Positions 27,924-36,716 of a stretch of DNA of 64,000 bases are shown piece by piece. The DNA lies in the NCBI RefSeq assembly GCF_017901135.1, contig NZ_CP072801.1, positions 868,001 through 932,000 of the forward strand. Reading direction: 5' to 3'. A program made the translations under genes and the position numbers. The DNA comes from Thiothrix litoralis (GTDB lineage Bacteria > Pseudomonadota > Gammaproteobacteria > Thiotrichales > Thiotrichaceae). The notes beneath the pieces were generated by a model. It saw only the letters and a program-made list of their open reading frames with translations. It made no database searches and was not told the origin of the DNA. The first letter of the stretch is position 1. Each line of letters opens with the position of its first letter.

Positions 27924-29156
27924 TCAGCCGTTTTCTGGCCGACTGGAAACGTCAGGGTAGGCTTGAACCGTCTTTTCCCGTGTCAACAACTTGCTGTTGA
28001 GGTTGAACATTGTCATCAAGGTCTGGATCTGTAACACGACCAGCGGAACCAGCAGAAAGAAGTAGGCCAGCGAGTTCTTTGCCAGTAAGCCAGTGCCCAC
28101 CAAGCCAATGTGAATGAAGAAGAAGCCCAGCACATAACCCGCTACTCCGGGGCAAATCAGGGCAAAAGAACCAACACTTTTCTCCTTGCCGAACACATAA
28201 GCGCTGAAATAGCCCATTTTATTCATCACCACGTAGCCCAGCAGTGCAAACAGTATTTGTACGCTGATCAGGACACTGAGCAAGCCAAGACTCTGGATGG
28301 GTTCAATATGCAGGCCAAAATTGTGGTGCATGGCCATCGACAGACGGTAAAGCGCGATTCCGCTGACACTGATGATGGGGATAATGACCCACAGCGTCAC
28401 CGAAGATTCACGATCAATCCCGTATTCCAACATCGCTCGGAAACCCAGGATCAGTTTGGTGGCTGCCAACAGCCCCGCCGTACTGATGAACAGCAGTGAC
28501 AGCATGAAGCCAATCCCGGAAGTGAGCGGAACGGTACTCATCGCGGCGGATGCCGAAAAGCCAACGCCCACCATACCAAAGGCAAAGATCGCCAGCATCT
28601 GGCTCAGGTTATTGTTGCTGGAACAATCAAAATGGCCTGTCACCAACACCCGGCTCATGAAGTCGATAAAAATGCGGGCGGCGTACCAGCCCACGATACC
28701 AAACGCGAGGATGGCGAGCGGGAACAGGTATTCCACGACAGACCACAGCCCCGGTACAAACAGTGCCCCGACGATGAAGCCGACGTTGATGGTCATGGCC
28801 AGCGTCAAGGGAATCGCCATCAATTGCACTTCCGCATTACTGCTCATCAATTTGCGAAAGGCTTCTGTGCGCTTGAAATACTGGTATTCACGGATGTTCC
28901 ACACCAGCAGGCGCACATGCAGCAGCGCAAGCAGGATGACACCCAACATGGATATGACTACCAATGTCTGCATCACAGGGTTGTTGCCCTGAAGGATGGC
29001 TTGCAGGGTTTCCCATGTCGGTAGCGGCAAACCCTCGTGCGGGGTCATGAACATCAGGTACATGAAGAAGGTAATGACCGCACCACCTGCCCCTAATGCG
29101 GATAGAAAATAGAGAGGGGAATACTCTTCCCCTAATTTACTGCGTAATTTGAACAT
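27924..29156 (-). CDS. Multi-pass membrane protein of unknown function
   Basis: 410 residues with roughly ten transmembrane segments; the first spans about residues 15-37 (PLYFLSALGAGGAVITFFMY). A region near residue 175 contains HFDCSSNNNLSQMLAIFA, with small polar residues between helices. The layout resembles TDT/SLAC1-like transporters, but I do not recognise a defining motif. It is preceded on the minus strand by a spacer shared with the divergent gene at 29361, which holds a palindromic site at 29222-29235. Candidate partner of the secreted thioredoxin-fold protein. Confidence 0.6.
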   Translation of the reverse strand: MFKLRSKLGEEYSPLYFLSALGAGGAVITFFMYLMFMTPHEGLPLPTWETLQAILQGNNPVMQTLVVISMLGVILLALLHVRLLVWNIREYQYFKRTEAFRKLMSSNAEVQLMAIPLTLAMTINVGFIVGALFVPGLWSVVEYLFPLAILAFGIVGWYAARIFIDFMSRVLVTGHFDCSSNNNLSQMLAIFAFGMVGVGFSASAAMSTVPLTSGIGFMLSLLFISTAGLLAATKLILGFRAMLEYGIDRESSVTLWVIIPIISVSGIALYRLSMAMHHNFGLHIEPIQSLGLLSVLISVQILFALLGYVVMNKMGYFSAYVFGKEKSVGSFALICPGVAGYVLGFFFIHIGLVGTGLLAKNSLAYFFLLVPLVVLQIQTLMTMFNLNSKLLTREKTVQAYPDVSSRPENG

Positions 29157-29221
29157 GTCTATGTTCTCCAGTCACAAAATCAAAGATGTGGGAATAATAA
29201 TTTTTTCCAATCGACGTTGTT

Positions 29222-29235
29222 TTGTAAAATCGCAA
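29222..29235. promoter_or_regulatory. Palindromic site in the divergent 29157-29360 spacer
   Basis: TTGTAAAATCGCAA, similar to TTGCGAAATCGCAA at 37824-37837. Such TTG...CAA palindromes are typical of Crp/Fnr-family operators. Assignment is an inference from two examples. Nothing else was recognised in the spacer. Confidence 0.3.
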
Positions 29236-29360
29236 AACTACCCATGAATAGGCAACAAAAGCGTGAATTTTTAAAAAATATCAAAGCAATACAGTCGGAT
29301 AAGCCCCATGCTTGCTGCTTATCCACTGTTAATGTTAATCCTTAGATTTTAGAGGTTTTT

Positions 29361-29828
29361 ATGTTGAAGAAATTATTATTAGTGGCACTGTTGTGCCTTG
29401 GCATGAATAGCGGCGTGTTCGCGGCAGAATTGCAGGTGGGTGATAGTCTGCCCACGATTACGCTGAAAGATCAGCACGATAAAGCGGTCACGGTCGCCGC
29501 AGATGTACAGACCTTGTTATTTACGATTGAAAAGCCTGCGTCTGATTTGGTGAATACTTACCTGCTTAAACAGGACAAGGCTTTTCTCGATAGTAAAAAA
29601 GCCTATTTCCTGGCTGACATCAGCGGGATGCCGAGCATGATCACCCAAATGTTTGCCATTCCCAAAATGCAGGAACGTCCTTACAGCATTTTGCTGGCGC
29701 ATGACGCTCTGGACACGGCCTTCATGCCGCGCCAGAAGGATCACGTTACCTTACTGAAAGTGAAGGCAGGCAAGGTCGAGAAAATTCTGTTCGTTAACGA
29801 TGAAGCCACGTTGGCACAGCATTTCTGA
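29361..29828 (+). CDS. Exported thioredoxin-fold (redoxin-like) protein without cysteines
   Basis: 155 residues with a cleavable signal peptide (MLKKLLLVALLCLGMNSGVFAA). The mature part begins ELQVGDSLPTITLKDQHDKA, the redoxin/AhpC-TSA start, and continues with TLLFTIEKPASD and a conserved AIPKMQERPYSILL. No cysteine remains in the mature chain, so it is not a classical redox catalyst. AGAGG lies upstream of the ATG. It converges, with 4 nt spacing, on the NifX-like gene. Role unknown; perhaps a binding or chaperone-like periplasmic protein. Confidence 0.6.
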   Translation: MLKKLLLVALLCLGMNSGVFAAELQVGDSLPTITLKDQHDKAVTVAADVQTLLFTIEKPASDLVNTYLLKQDKAFLDSKKAYFLADISGMPSMITQMFAIPKMQERPYSILLAHDALDTAFMPRQKDHVTLLKVKAGKVEKILFVNDEATLAQHF

Positions 29829-29832
29829 GTGT

Positions 29833-30234
29833 TTAATGAGGCTGGCTATGGTGATGATCGTCATCACCATGCTGGTGTGCATGATCATGTGGTGCCGCTT
29901 CCGGCAGAGTGCCAGCCAGTAAGGCTTTGACTGCTGTGATCGGATCAGTTTCGGAAGTGGCTCTGACCTGCACGCCACGGCTGCCCATCTTGCGGATAAA
30001 ACCGTCGCCACAACTGCCCGTGATCAGGATGTCGAGATCAAACAGTGGGTGTTCGCCCTGACCGTTCCATTCGTGCAATGACATTTCCTTGGGTAAATCC
30101 AGCCGCCCGATTTCCAGTATTTCTTCAGCATTAGTGGTTTCATACACCATAAAACGCCGACCTTTGCCTGCATGACCGGTAACTGTACGGAAGTTCTGGC
30201 TGCTGACACCAATTTTTAGTGGACCAATATTCAT
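29833..30234 (-). CDS. NifX/NifB-like dinitrogenase cofactor domain protein with His-rich tail
   Basis: 133 residues from ATG 30234 (MNIGPLKIGVSSQNFRTVTG). This matches the NifX-NifY-NafY superfamily used for iron-molybdenum cofactor or sulfur-cluster handling, with GRRFMVYETT and LFDLDILITGSCGDGFI. A histidine-rich C-terminus (DHAHQHGDDDHHHSQPH) suggests metal binding. In sulfur oxidisers such proteins occur near molybdoenzymes and heterodisulfide-reductase-like loci, and here it is divergent to a molybdoenzyme operon. The frame to 30261 would add nine residues with no ribosome site. Confidence 0.75.
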   Translation of the reverse strand: MNIGPLKIGVSSQNFRTVTGHAGKGRRFMVYETTNAEEILEIGRLDLPKEMSLHEWNGQGEHPLFDLDILITGSCGDGFIRKMGSRGVQVRATSETDPITAVKALLAGTLPEAAPHDHAHQHGDDDHHHSQPH

Positions 30235-30373
30235 GGGAGTTGCCTCATTAAGGTTATTCAATTCCGATTAACTTACTAGGTTATGCCGCAGCACGGCATT
30301 GATCAAAAGCAAAATCTGGAATTGAATGATTCGATTGATTTTTCTCAATTTTTCTCAGAAAACCATAGGTTAT

Positions 30374-30387
30374 TTGATTTAAGTCAA
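30374..30387 (+). promoter_or_regulatory. FNR-type box 1 upstream of the molybdoenzyme operon
   Basis: TTGATTTAAGTCAA, one mismatch from TTGATnnnnATCAA. It lies 102 nt before the operon start codon. Confidence 0.55.
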
Positions 30388-30405
30388 ATGAATAGTGTGC
30401 ATTAT

Positions 30406-30419
30406 TTGAAGTTGATCAA
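30406..30419 (+). promoter_or_regulatory. FNR-type box 2 upstream of the molybdoenzyme operon
   Basis: TTGAAGTTGATCAA, one mismatch from the FNR consensus. Its centre is about 40 nt upstream of a weak -10-like AAAATAAC (30443-30450), the geometry of a class II activated promoter. Confidence 0.55.
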
Positions 30420-30488
30420 AGTACTGGGGTTTGTATCAGTGCAAAATAACCATATTACAACCGCTAAACAGTTCGCTAGGAGTAAATT

Positions 30489-32789
30489 GTGCACAACCCT
30501 GACAAGCCGGGTAGTGTTTCGCGCCGTGGTTTTTTGAAAAGCATGGCGGGCGCTACCGCATTATCTGCCGCTGCCCTCACCACTGATGCGCAAGCACGCA
30601 TTAACGCACCCCATGACCTCGAAACCCTGAAAGATTACGAGGAACATTGGGGTTTCTGCGACATGTGCTACTGGCGCTGCGGGCTGAAAGTACGTTCCCG
30701 CGACGGCAAAGCCTTCAAGATTGACGGTAACCCGGAGCACCCGCTCAATCGTGGCGTCGTGTGTGGTAAGGGTAACGCCGGTATTCAGGTCGCGTTTGCC
30801 CCCAACCGTCTCAAACAACCGCAGGAACGTGTCGGTGCTCGCGGTGACAACAACTGGCGACCGATTCCGTGGGACGAAGCACTCGACAAAGTGGCGCACG
30901 AGCTCAATAAGGTCAAGGAAAAATACGGCCCGCAGGCGCTGGTGATGATCGGTCACGGTACGTGGGAAAAGCCTTATCACCGCCTTTCCCACGCCTTCGG
31001 CACACCCAATACCACCAGCCCGGTTTTCGGCCTGTGCTGTGGGCCGCGTGGTGTTTCCAATACGGTCATTACCGGGCGCAACCTGACCGGCAACGAAACC
31101 ATTGATCTGGAAAACTGCAAATACTTCCTGATGATGGGGCGCAACGTCACCGAATCGCTGCACAACGGCGAAACCCTCGGCTGGATCGACGGGGTGGCCA
31201 ATGGCGCGAAAGTGGTTTATGCCGACCCGCGTTACACCGTGACCGCCTCCAAGGCTGACGAATGGCTGGCTATTCGCCCGTTGACCGACCACGCTTTCCT
31301 GCTGGCGCTGATTCATACCGTCATTAAAGGTGAACTGTACGACAAGCAGTTTGTTGCTGAATACGTTGACGGGCTGGATGAACTGACCGCTAGGGTCGAG
31401 AAATACACCCCGGAATGGCAGGAAGAAATCACCACCATCCCGGCAGAAACCGTGCGCCGTATTGCCCTGGAAATGGCGCAGAAAGCCCCCGCCGTCTTCG
31501 TCTACAGCCCGCGCCGTCTTACCCGCAGCGCTAACGATCTCGGCACTGGCATGAGTATCACCATCCTCAACACGCTGTTCGGGGTGTGGGATCGCAAGGG
31601 CGGCATTTTCACCCCGCAAACCATCAAAGTGCCGGAAATTGATCTGCCGGAATTCCCGCACGCCCACGTAGCTCGCAGCGAAACCGGCGGCGATTTCGAT
31701 TTCGCACAAAACCCCTTCGCTACCGATGAAGAAGGCAAGGTGCAACGCGCCGACGGTGCAGGCGTACAAGGCCGTTGGCCACTCGCCAACCCGCAATACG
31801 GCCTTACCAACGAAATGTGGCGGGCGATGGCGGAACAAGACCCGTATCCGCTCAAGGCACTGCTGACCGCAGGCGGTAACGGTTTCACCAACAGCACCGA
31901 CTACGACACCGTGCGCAAAGCGCTGGTGAACATGGATTTTTACGTCGCCGCCGACGTGATGCCCAACGAAATGAACAGCTACGCCGACATCCTGCTGCCG
32001 GAAGCCAGCTATCTGGAGCGCTACGATGACCTGCAAATTGGCGGCGCACGCGAAGGTTTCATTGCCCTGCGCGAACCGGCGATGCAGCCGTTGCACGGCA
32101 CCAAAGGTTCGTGGGACATCTGCAAGGAACTCTCCAAGCGCATGGGTCTGGAAGCCTATTTCCCACACGAAACCGTCGCCGACATGCTGGATGACCGCCT
32201 GAAAAAAGCCGGGTATTCGCTGGCTGAACTGAGGGAAAAAGGCATCATCAAAAAACCTGCTGACCCGGCCATCAACTTCCCGCGTGAAAACGGCGGTAAG
32301 TCAGTCTTCCCGACTCCAAGCGGCAAGGTCGAGTTGATTCCCAGCCAGTTGAAAGCCTTGGGCATGGAAGACGCGATTGAGTGGGAGGAGCAGCCACGCC
32401 CTCAAGAGGGGCAGTTCCATTTCACTTTCGGGCGGGTCGGCTACCACACCCATGCGCGTACTCAGGACAATATCTGGCTAAACTATTTCATGCCGGAAAA
32501 CGTGTTGTGGATACACCCCGAAGCGGCTGAAAAACTCGGCATTGCCAACGGCGACATGGTGGATGTGCAGGACACCAAAGGGCGCGGCGGCAAGATCAAG
32601 GCTAAGGTCACGCCCCGCATCCGCCCGGATACGGTGTTCACGGTGCACGGTTTTGGTCACTGGGACAAGCGCATGACCACGGCGGTCGGTAAAGGCTTGT
32701 CAGATTCATTGCTGGCTTCGGACACCCGCGAAAAACACATTGGCAGCATTTCCATGGGCACATCCATGGTCACGCTCAGCAAGGCATAA
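30489..32789 (+). CDS. Tat-exported molybdopterin oxidoreductase, catalytic subunit (PsrA/PhsA-like)
   Basis: 766-residue DMSO-reductase-family enzyme. It starts at GTG 30489 after AGGAG. The twin-arginine signal SRRGFLKSM is at residues 11-19, so the enzyme faces the periplasm. An N-terminal [4Fe-4S] cluster is formed by FCDMCYWRCGLKV and VVCGKG. The likely molybdenum-ligand Cys lies in FGLCCGPRGVSN. The bis-MGD C-terminal part is complete. Together with an Fe-S and a membrane cytochrome b subunit it resembles polysulfide/thiosulfate reductases, or Fdn-like layouts without selenocysteine. The physiological substrate (sulfur compound, sulfite) cannot be read from the sequence. Two FNR boxes stand upstream. 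Confidence 0.85.
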   Translation: MHNPDKPGSVSRRGFLKSMAGATALSAAALTTDAQARINAPHDLETLKDYEEHWGFCDMCYWRCGLKVRSRDGKAFKIDGNPEHPLNRGVVCGKGNAGIQVAFAPNRLKQPQERVGARGDNNWRPIPWDEALDKVAHELNKVKEKYGPQALVMIGHGTWEKPYHRLSHAFGTPNTTSPVFGLCCGPRGVSNTVITGRNLTGNETIDLENCKYFLMMGRNVTESLHNGETLGWIDGVANGAKVVYADPRYTVTASKADEWLAIRPLTDHAFLLALIHTVIKGELYDKQFVAEYVDGLDELTARVEKYTPEWQEEITTIPAETVRRIALEMAQKAPAVFVYSPRRLTRSANDLGTGMSITILNTLFGVWDRKGGIFTPQTIKVPEIDLPEFPHAHVARSETGGDFDFAQNPFATDEEGKVQRADGAGVQGRWPLANPQYGLTNEMWRAMAEQDPYPLKALLTAGGNGFTNSTDYDTVRKALVNMDFYVAADVMPNEMNSYADILLPEASYLERYDDLQIGGAREGFIALREPAMQPLHGTKGSWDICKELSKRMGLEAYFPHETVADMLDDRLKKAGYSLAELREKGIIKKPADPAINFPRENGGKSVFPTPSGKVELIPSQLKALGMEDAIEWEEQPRPQEGQFHFTFGRVGYHTHARTQDNIWLNYFMPENVLWIHPEAAEKLGIANGDMVDVQDTKGRGGKIKAKVTPRIRPDTVFTVHGFGHWDKRMTTAVGKGLSDSLLASDTREKHIGSISMGTSMVTLSKA

Positions 32790-32800
32790 GGAGAAATATC

Positions 32801-33550
32801 ATGGTTGCGAAATATGTCATGCTGGCGGATACCACCCGCTGTATCGACTGCAAGGCGTGCGAAGTCGCCTGCCGTGCCGAGTGGGATACCCCGCTGGGCT
32901 ATTCCCGCGATTGGGTCAAACAGGTCGAATACCTGAACGATAAAGGGATGCCAGAATTACAGGTTTTTCCCGGACGTTGCCAGCATTGTGACGACCCGCC
33001 TTGCGTCGAGGTTTGCCCCTCCGGCGCGTCGTGGAAACGTGAAGACGGCATTGTGCTGGTGGACGACAGCACTTGTTCCGGGTGCGAGTTGTGCGTTCCG
33101 GCTTGCCCGTATGATGCCCGTTGGTTAAACCCTGTGACTAACACCATCAGCAAATGCACTTTCTGTCAGCCGCGTATCGACAAGGGTTTGCAGCCTGCTT
33201 GCGTGCAGACCTGTGTGGGTCATGCGCTGATTTTCGGCGATGCCAATGACCCGAACTCCGAGGTTTCCAAACTGTTGCAGGAAAAGGAATGGCAGCGTTT
33301 GGTGACGGATGAGGTCAACATCGGCCCCAACCATTATTACTACACCGCTGGCAAGGCGATTCCTGCCGACGTGATGCCGAAACTGAAAGAGCGTCATCTG
33401 GCAGGTAAGGCGATTGAAAACATTGTGAATCCGCTCGGTACGATCGGTATCGGCGGGATGATGGCGGTATTCCTCGGCGCAGGTATCAAGAAACTGGTCG
33501 ACCGCCGCAAAGATGTGAGTGCAAAGGAGAGTAGCCATGAACAGCACTAA
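32801..33550 (+). CDS. Fe-S subunit with C-terminal anchor (FdnH/PsrB-like)
   Basis: 249 residues with four [4Fe-4S] cysteine groups: CIDCKACEVAC, CQHCDDPPCVEVC, CSGCELCVPAC and CTFC...ACVQTC. A hydrophobic helix near the end (GTIGIGGMMAVFLGAG) anchors it, like FdnH of formate dehydrogenase-N. It transfers electrons from the catalytic subunit to the membrane cytochrome. The next gene overlaps its end by 14 nt, so translation is coupled. Confidence 0.88.
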   Translation: MVAKYVMLADTTRCIDCKACEVACRAEWDTPLGYSRDWVKQVEYLNDKGMPELQVFPGRCQHCDDPPCVEVCPSGASWKREDGIVLVDDSTCSGCELCVPACPYDARWLNPVTNTISKCTFCQPRIDKGLQPACVQTCVGHALIFGDANDPNSEVSKLLQEKEWQRLVTDEVNIGPNHYYYTAGKAIPADVMPKLKERHLAGKAIENIVNPLGTIGIGGMMAVFLGAGIKKLVDRRKDVSAKESSHEQH

Positions 33551-34262
33551 ATCGACCATCAAGGTTCGCACCAAAGATGTGATTTTCATCCACTGGTTCA
33601 ACGCTTTTTTCTGGCTGGCGCTGGTGCTGACCGGGTTTGGGATTATCTCCGGTGACTTTGTGCGGCTGGCTCCGGCGTTCTGGCCGACGTTCATGCAGAA
33701 CCTGTTGGGTGGCAATGACAATCTGGCCTTGATGCACGCGATTGGCGGCATTGTCTGGTCAGGGGTGATTGCACTCTATGCGCTGCTGAATTTCAAGCGG
33801 GTGGTGCTGCCCTTCCTGAAAAACGTGCTGGTACTGACGCCGAAAGCGGCCATTGCGGATTTGAGTTCCATGACCATTACGCTGGCGCATTTGTTTGGCT
33901 TGTTGAAGAACAAATCCGTGCCGCCGCAGGGGCGTTACAATGGGGCGCAGCGGCTGTTGGGAACGATGATTATTGTCTGTTCGGTGGGGATTGCTGTGAC
34001 CGGGTTGTATCTGTTCTTTGCACCGATGCTGTTTGAGTTTTCGAGTTCAGCACTGTTTGGGCTGGCGTTCCGCTGGGCATTGGTGATCCATGTGGCGGCG
34101 GTGCTGCTGGTGTTGCTGGGGCTGGTGGCGCATATTTATTTCGCCGTGGTGGAGGAGCCGGAATCGCTGGAAACAATGAAGTCGGGTGAGGCGGAAGTGG
34201 CTTTCATCAAGCATCATAATCCGTTGTGGTATGCGGAGTTGCAGCGCGAAGGGAAAGTCTGA
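33537..34262 (+). CDS. Membrane cytochrome b subunit (FdnI/PhsC-like)
   Basis: 241 residues starting at ATG 33537 after AAGGAGAG; the frame from 33519 is less likely. Four transmembrane helices carry the expected haem-b histidines: FIHWFNAFF, LALMHAIGG, LVIHVAAVL and LVAHIYFAV. It receives or delivers electrons at the quinone pool for the upstream Tat-exported molybdoenzyme. The operon ends here; the hairpin AGCCTGAT/ATCAGGCT at 34281-34313 is a possible but T-poor terminator. Confidence 0.85.
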   Translation: MNSTKSTIKVRTKDVIFIHWFNAFFWLALVLTGFGIISGDFVRLAPAFWPTFMQNLLGGNDNLALMHAIGGIVWSGVIALYALLNFKRVVLPFLKNVLVLTPKAAIADLSSMTITLAHLFGLLKNKSVPPQGRYNGAQRLLGTMIIVCSVGIAVTGLYLFFAPMLFEFSSSALFGLAFRWALVIHVAAVLLVLLGLVAHIYFAVVEEPESLETMKSGEAEVAFIKHHNPLWYAELQREGKV

Positions 34263-34398
34263 ACCGGGATTTTTCGGATTAGCCTGATTGGGGTGGTGAG
34301 CTTTGATCAGGCTGTTGAGTACAATTTCCCCGCCACCCTGAGCCGTAAGGTAGATATGCGTCAGGCGCGGCGTAGGGCGGCGAAAAAAGGGAAACATC

Positions 34399-34863
34399 CT
34401 AAAGCTGTTTCACCACATCGAGCATGGCTTGGGCGTGTCCCGGTGGGTTAACCTGATACAGCGCTTCGACCAGCATTCCCGCCTTGTTGATGACGAAGGT
34501 GGAGCGCACAATGCCCATCTTTTTCACCCCGTTCTTTTCCTTTTCCTGCCACACACCGTAAGCGTTACAGACTTCGCCAGAAGTATCGGCTAACAGATCC
34601 ACTTTCAAGCCAAACTTCTCAATGAATGCCTGATGGCTGCCGCAATCATCCTTGCTCACGCCGATCACAACGGTGTCATGCGCGGCAAATTCAGCCGCCA
34701 GTGCGGTGAATTCGTTGGCTTCGATGGTACAGCCGGGGGTGTCGTCTTTCGGGTAGAAGTACAGCACGACGTGTTGTTTGCCTGCAAAATCGGCCAGTGA
34801 CACAGTATCGCCGTGCTGGTTGGGGGAACTGAAAGCAGGGGCGGGCTGGTTGGTTAGTAACAT
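34399..34863 (-). CDS. bcp: Thiol peroxidase, BCP/PrxQ type
   Basis: 154 residues from ATG 34863, which follows GGAGAT. The motif YFYPKDDTPGCTIEANEF contains the peroxidatic Cys. The PrxQ resolving Cys normally five residues later is replaced (CTIEAN), so a 1-Cys or distant-resolving mechanism is likely. Reduces peroxides using thioredoxin. It is convergent with the molybdoenzyme operon. Confidence 0.93.
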   Translation of the reverse strand: MLLTNQPAPAFSSPNQHGDTVSLADFAGKQHVVLYFYPKDDTPGCTIEANEFTALAAEFAAHDTVVIGVSKDDCGSHQAFIEKFGLKVDLLADTSGEVCNAYGVWQEKEKNGVKKMGIVRSTFVINKAGMLVEALYQVNPPGHAQAMLDVVKQL

Positions 34864-34953
34864 CAGGGAATCTCCGTATACAGACAGGGGAATTCGCCGC
34901 ATTGTATAAGACCTAGCTTCCGTGGACGAATGCGGAGGTGCGCGATGGGGTTT

Positions 34954-35814
34954 TTAGTCGGCCGAGACGTTGAAACCGGCGCGTTGCAAGAACACCAGCA
35001 AGTCCGCTGCATGTTGCTCTATTTTATCGACGGATGCGTGCCCGGCGTCTGCTACTTCCAGCAGGGAAATGTTGTCGCGGCTGCAATGGGCAAGCATGGC
35101 GTGCGCATCAGCGAGAGGGACAACCTGATCAGCCGTGCCATGCACCAACAGCAAGGGGCAGTGTATTTTGCAGATGCTGCTAATGGGGGCGATGCTACTG
35201 AACGTGTGACCGATGACCCACTGGACATAGCGATTCACCAACCAGATGATTGCACCGGGTAGCCTGATTTGCTGCAAATGGCGGCGCATAACCCATTCCG
35301 GGTGCGCAAAAGCGGAAAGGCTGATAATGGCACTAATGTCAGCACGCCGCGAGGCTTCCAGCAACACCGCCCCAGCGCCCACCGAATGCCCCAACAACGC
35401 CAGCTTGCTACAGGCTTGCGGGTGCGTGGTTTGCAACCAGTCGATAGCGTGCCCTAAATCTTCGGCAAAGCGTGGCAGGGAAGAAAAGCTGTGTGCGTCA
35501 CTTTGCCCGTGGTTACGCGCATCCAACAGCAGCACGTTCAAACCTGCGCGGCGCAAAGGCGCGGCGATGGGTAACATCAATTCCGCATTGCTGCCCCAGC
35601 CGTGCAGGATAATGATGGTTTGCTCGGCATTCCCGGCAGGCAGGAACCACGCAAACAAGCGTTTGCCCGCGACGCTGGGAATCCACACCTGCTCAAAGGC
35701 AAAGCCGTGATCCTGCGGGGTTCCCTGTTCCCGTTGGCGCGGTGCGCGGAACCCCCAGTGGATCACCAGCATGAACAGGGCAATGACCCCGACGGCTAGC
35801 AACGCCAAGGTCAT
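34954..35814 (-). CDS. Membrane-anchored alpha/beta hydrolase
   Basis: 286 residues. A single N-terminal transmembrane segment (LALLAVGVIALFMLVI) is followed by an alpha/beta hydrolase with oxyanion region ILHGWGSNAE, nucleophile Ser in LLGHSVGAGAV, LLLVHGTADQVVPL and the His in DAGHASVDK. Substrate unknown. Its ATG overlaps the stop of the upstream outer-membrane protein gene by 1 nt, so it is the last gene of a Rieske-OMP-hydrolase operon. Confidence 0.82.
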   Translation of the reverse strand: MTLALLAVGVIALFMLVIHWGFRAPRQREQGTPQDHGFAFEQVWIPSVAGKRLFAWFLPAGNAEQTIIILHGWGSNAELMLPIAAPLRRAGLNVLLLDARNHGQSDAHSFSSLPRFAEDLGHAIDWLQTTHPQACSKLALLGHSVGAGAVLLEASRRADISAIISLSAFAHPEWVMRRHLQQIRLPGAIIWLVNRYVQWVIGHTFSSIAPISSICKIHCPLLLVHGTADQVVPLADAHAMLAHCSRDNISLLEVADAGHASVDKIEQHAADLLVFLQRAGFNVSAD

Positions 35815-36716
35815 CAGAAGTCGTAACCCGCGCCGATAAAGGTGCTGGAATGCTCAAAGTCTGCATCCATCACGCCGGGAACATTGAAGGCACCGACCGG
35901 GGTAGTCACCTCGGCGCTATCGTAATCCCAGCGGCTTTGGGTATGCCCGATGCTGATGAAAGCATTTTTCAGTGTCGGCTGGTGCAGTAATGCTGCTGGT
36001 CTGATTTTGGCGGACACTTCGACGGTGCGATAAGTGCCCTCCATATCAATGCCTGAGCCGATGATGCCGTTATCCATTTCCCCGGTTTGATGGTTGAGGG
36101 ATGCGCCACCAGCAACTTCCAGCCAGGGGGTAGCTTGATAACTGCCTTGCACGCTGACCCCGGCTTTGTAAGTGGTAATGTCGGTGTCAAAGGTATCCAG
36201 CGCATCCATGACGAAGTTGGCGGTCGCCAGCTTGAAGTTGCGCACTTCCATGAAAGGTGTGCTAACGCCGGTATTTACGCCCATCCCAATATGCCCTTTG
36301 GGGGTTTTGACCATATCATAGCCCATGCCCACATCCACATTCAGGCCGTGGATACGGTAATCCGCAGGCACGGGTAACGGGGTGTTATCCGCCACCAGAT
36401 CGGTAAGGCTGCTGTTGACGCCGGGGAGTTTGGTGCGTAACGGCAGGCTAGAAAAGTCTGTCATTTTGTTGACCGTATCCGAATCGAAATAATCGGCGCG
36501 GAACTGGTAATACAGGCGCGAATCACCCAGATTTTTATGCGGCTCGGCGAGGGTCAGAGTATCCACGGACAGCGTGGCATCCATGCTGACCAAGGGGGCA
36601 GCCATGCCCATGTCGAAATCACCGCTGCCGTAGCGCAATTCCAGCGCATGAGCGGGCAAGGCGCTTGCCCATGCAATACCAGCAAGCGCAAGCGATTGGC
36701 TGCTGGATAATGTCAT
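35814..36716 (-). CDS. Predicted outer-membrane beta-barrel protein
   Basis: 300 residues with a signal peptide (MTLSSSQSLALAGIAWASAL, cleavage near AHA-LEL). The mature protein alternates polar and hydrophobic residues, has GYDM and GVNTGVS repeats and ends in Phe (IGAGYDF), typical of outer-membrane barrels. Family not identified. The start overlaps the Rieske gene by 4 nt (ATGA), an unusual coupling of an outer-membrane and an inner-membrane redox protein. Confidence 0.65.
   Translation of the reverse strand: MTLSSSQSLALAGIAWASALPAHALELRYGSGDFDMGMAAPLVSMDATLSVDTLTLAEPHKNLGDSRLYYQFRADYFDSDTVNKMTDFSSLPLRTKLPGVNSSLTDLVADNTPLPVPADYRIHGLNVDVGMGYDMVKTPKGHIGMGVNTGVSTPFMEVRNFKLATANFVMDALDTFDTDITTYKAGVSVQGSYQATPWLEVAGGASLNHQTGEMDNGIIGSGIDMEGTYRTVEVSAKIRPAALLHQPTLKNAFISIGHTQSRWDYDSAEVTTPVGAFNVPGVMDADFEHSSTFIGAGYDF

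Noticed and set aside
30561..32168. 535-codon open frame opposite the molybdoenzyme gene
   Set aside because: Shadow frame; the forward frame has all Fe-S and molybdopterin motifs and a ribosome binding site.
34047..34397. Small frame on the minus strand covering 34263-34398
   Set aside because: Two thirds of it is antisense to the cytochrome b gene; the intergenic part contains no ribosome site or recognisable domain.
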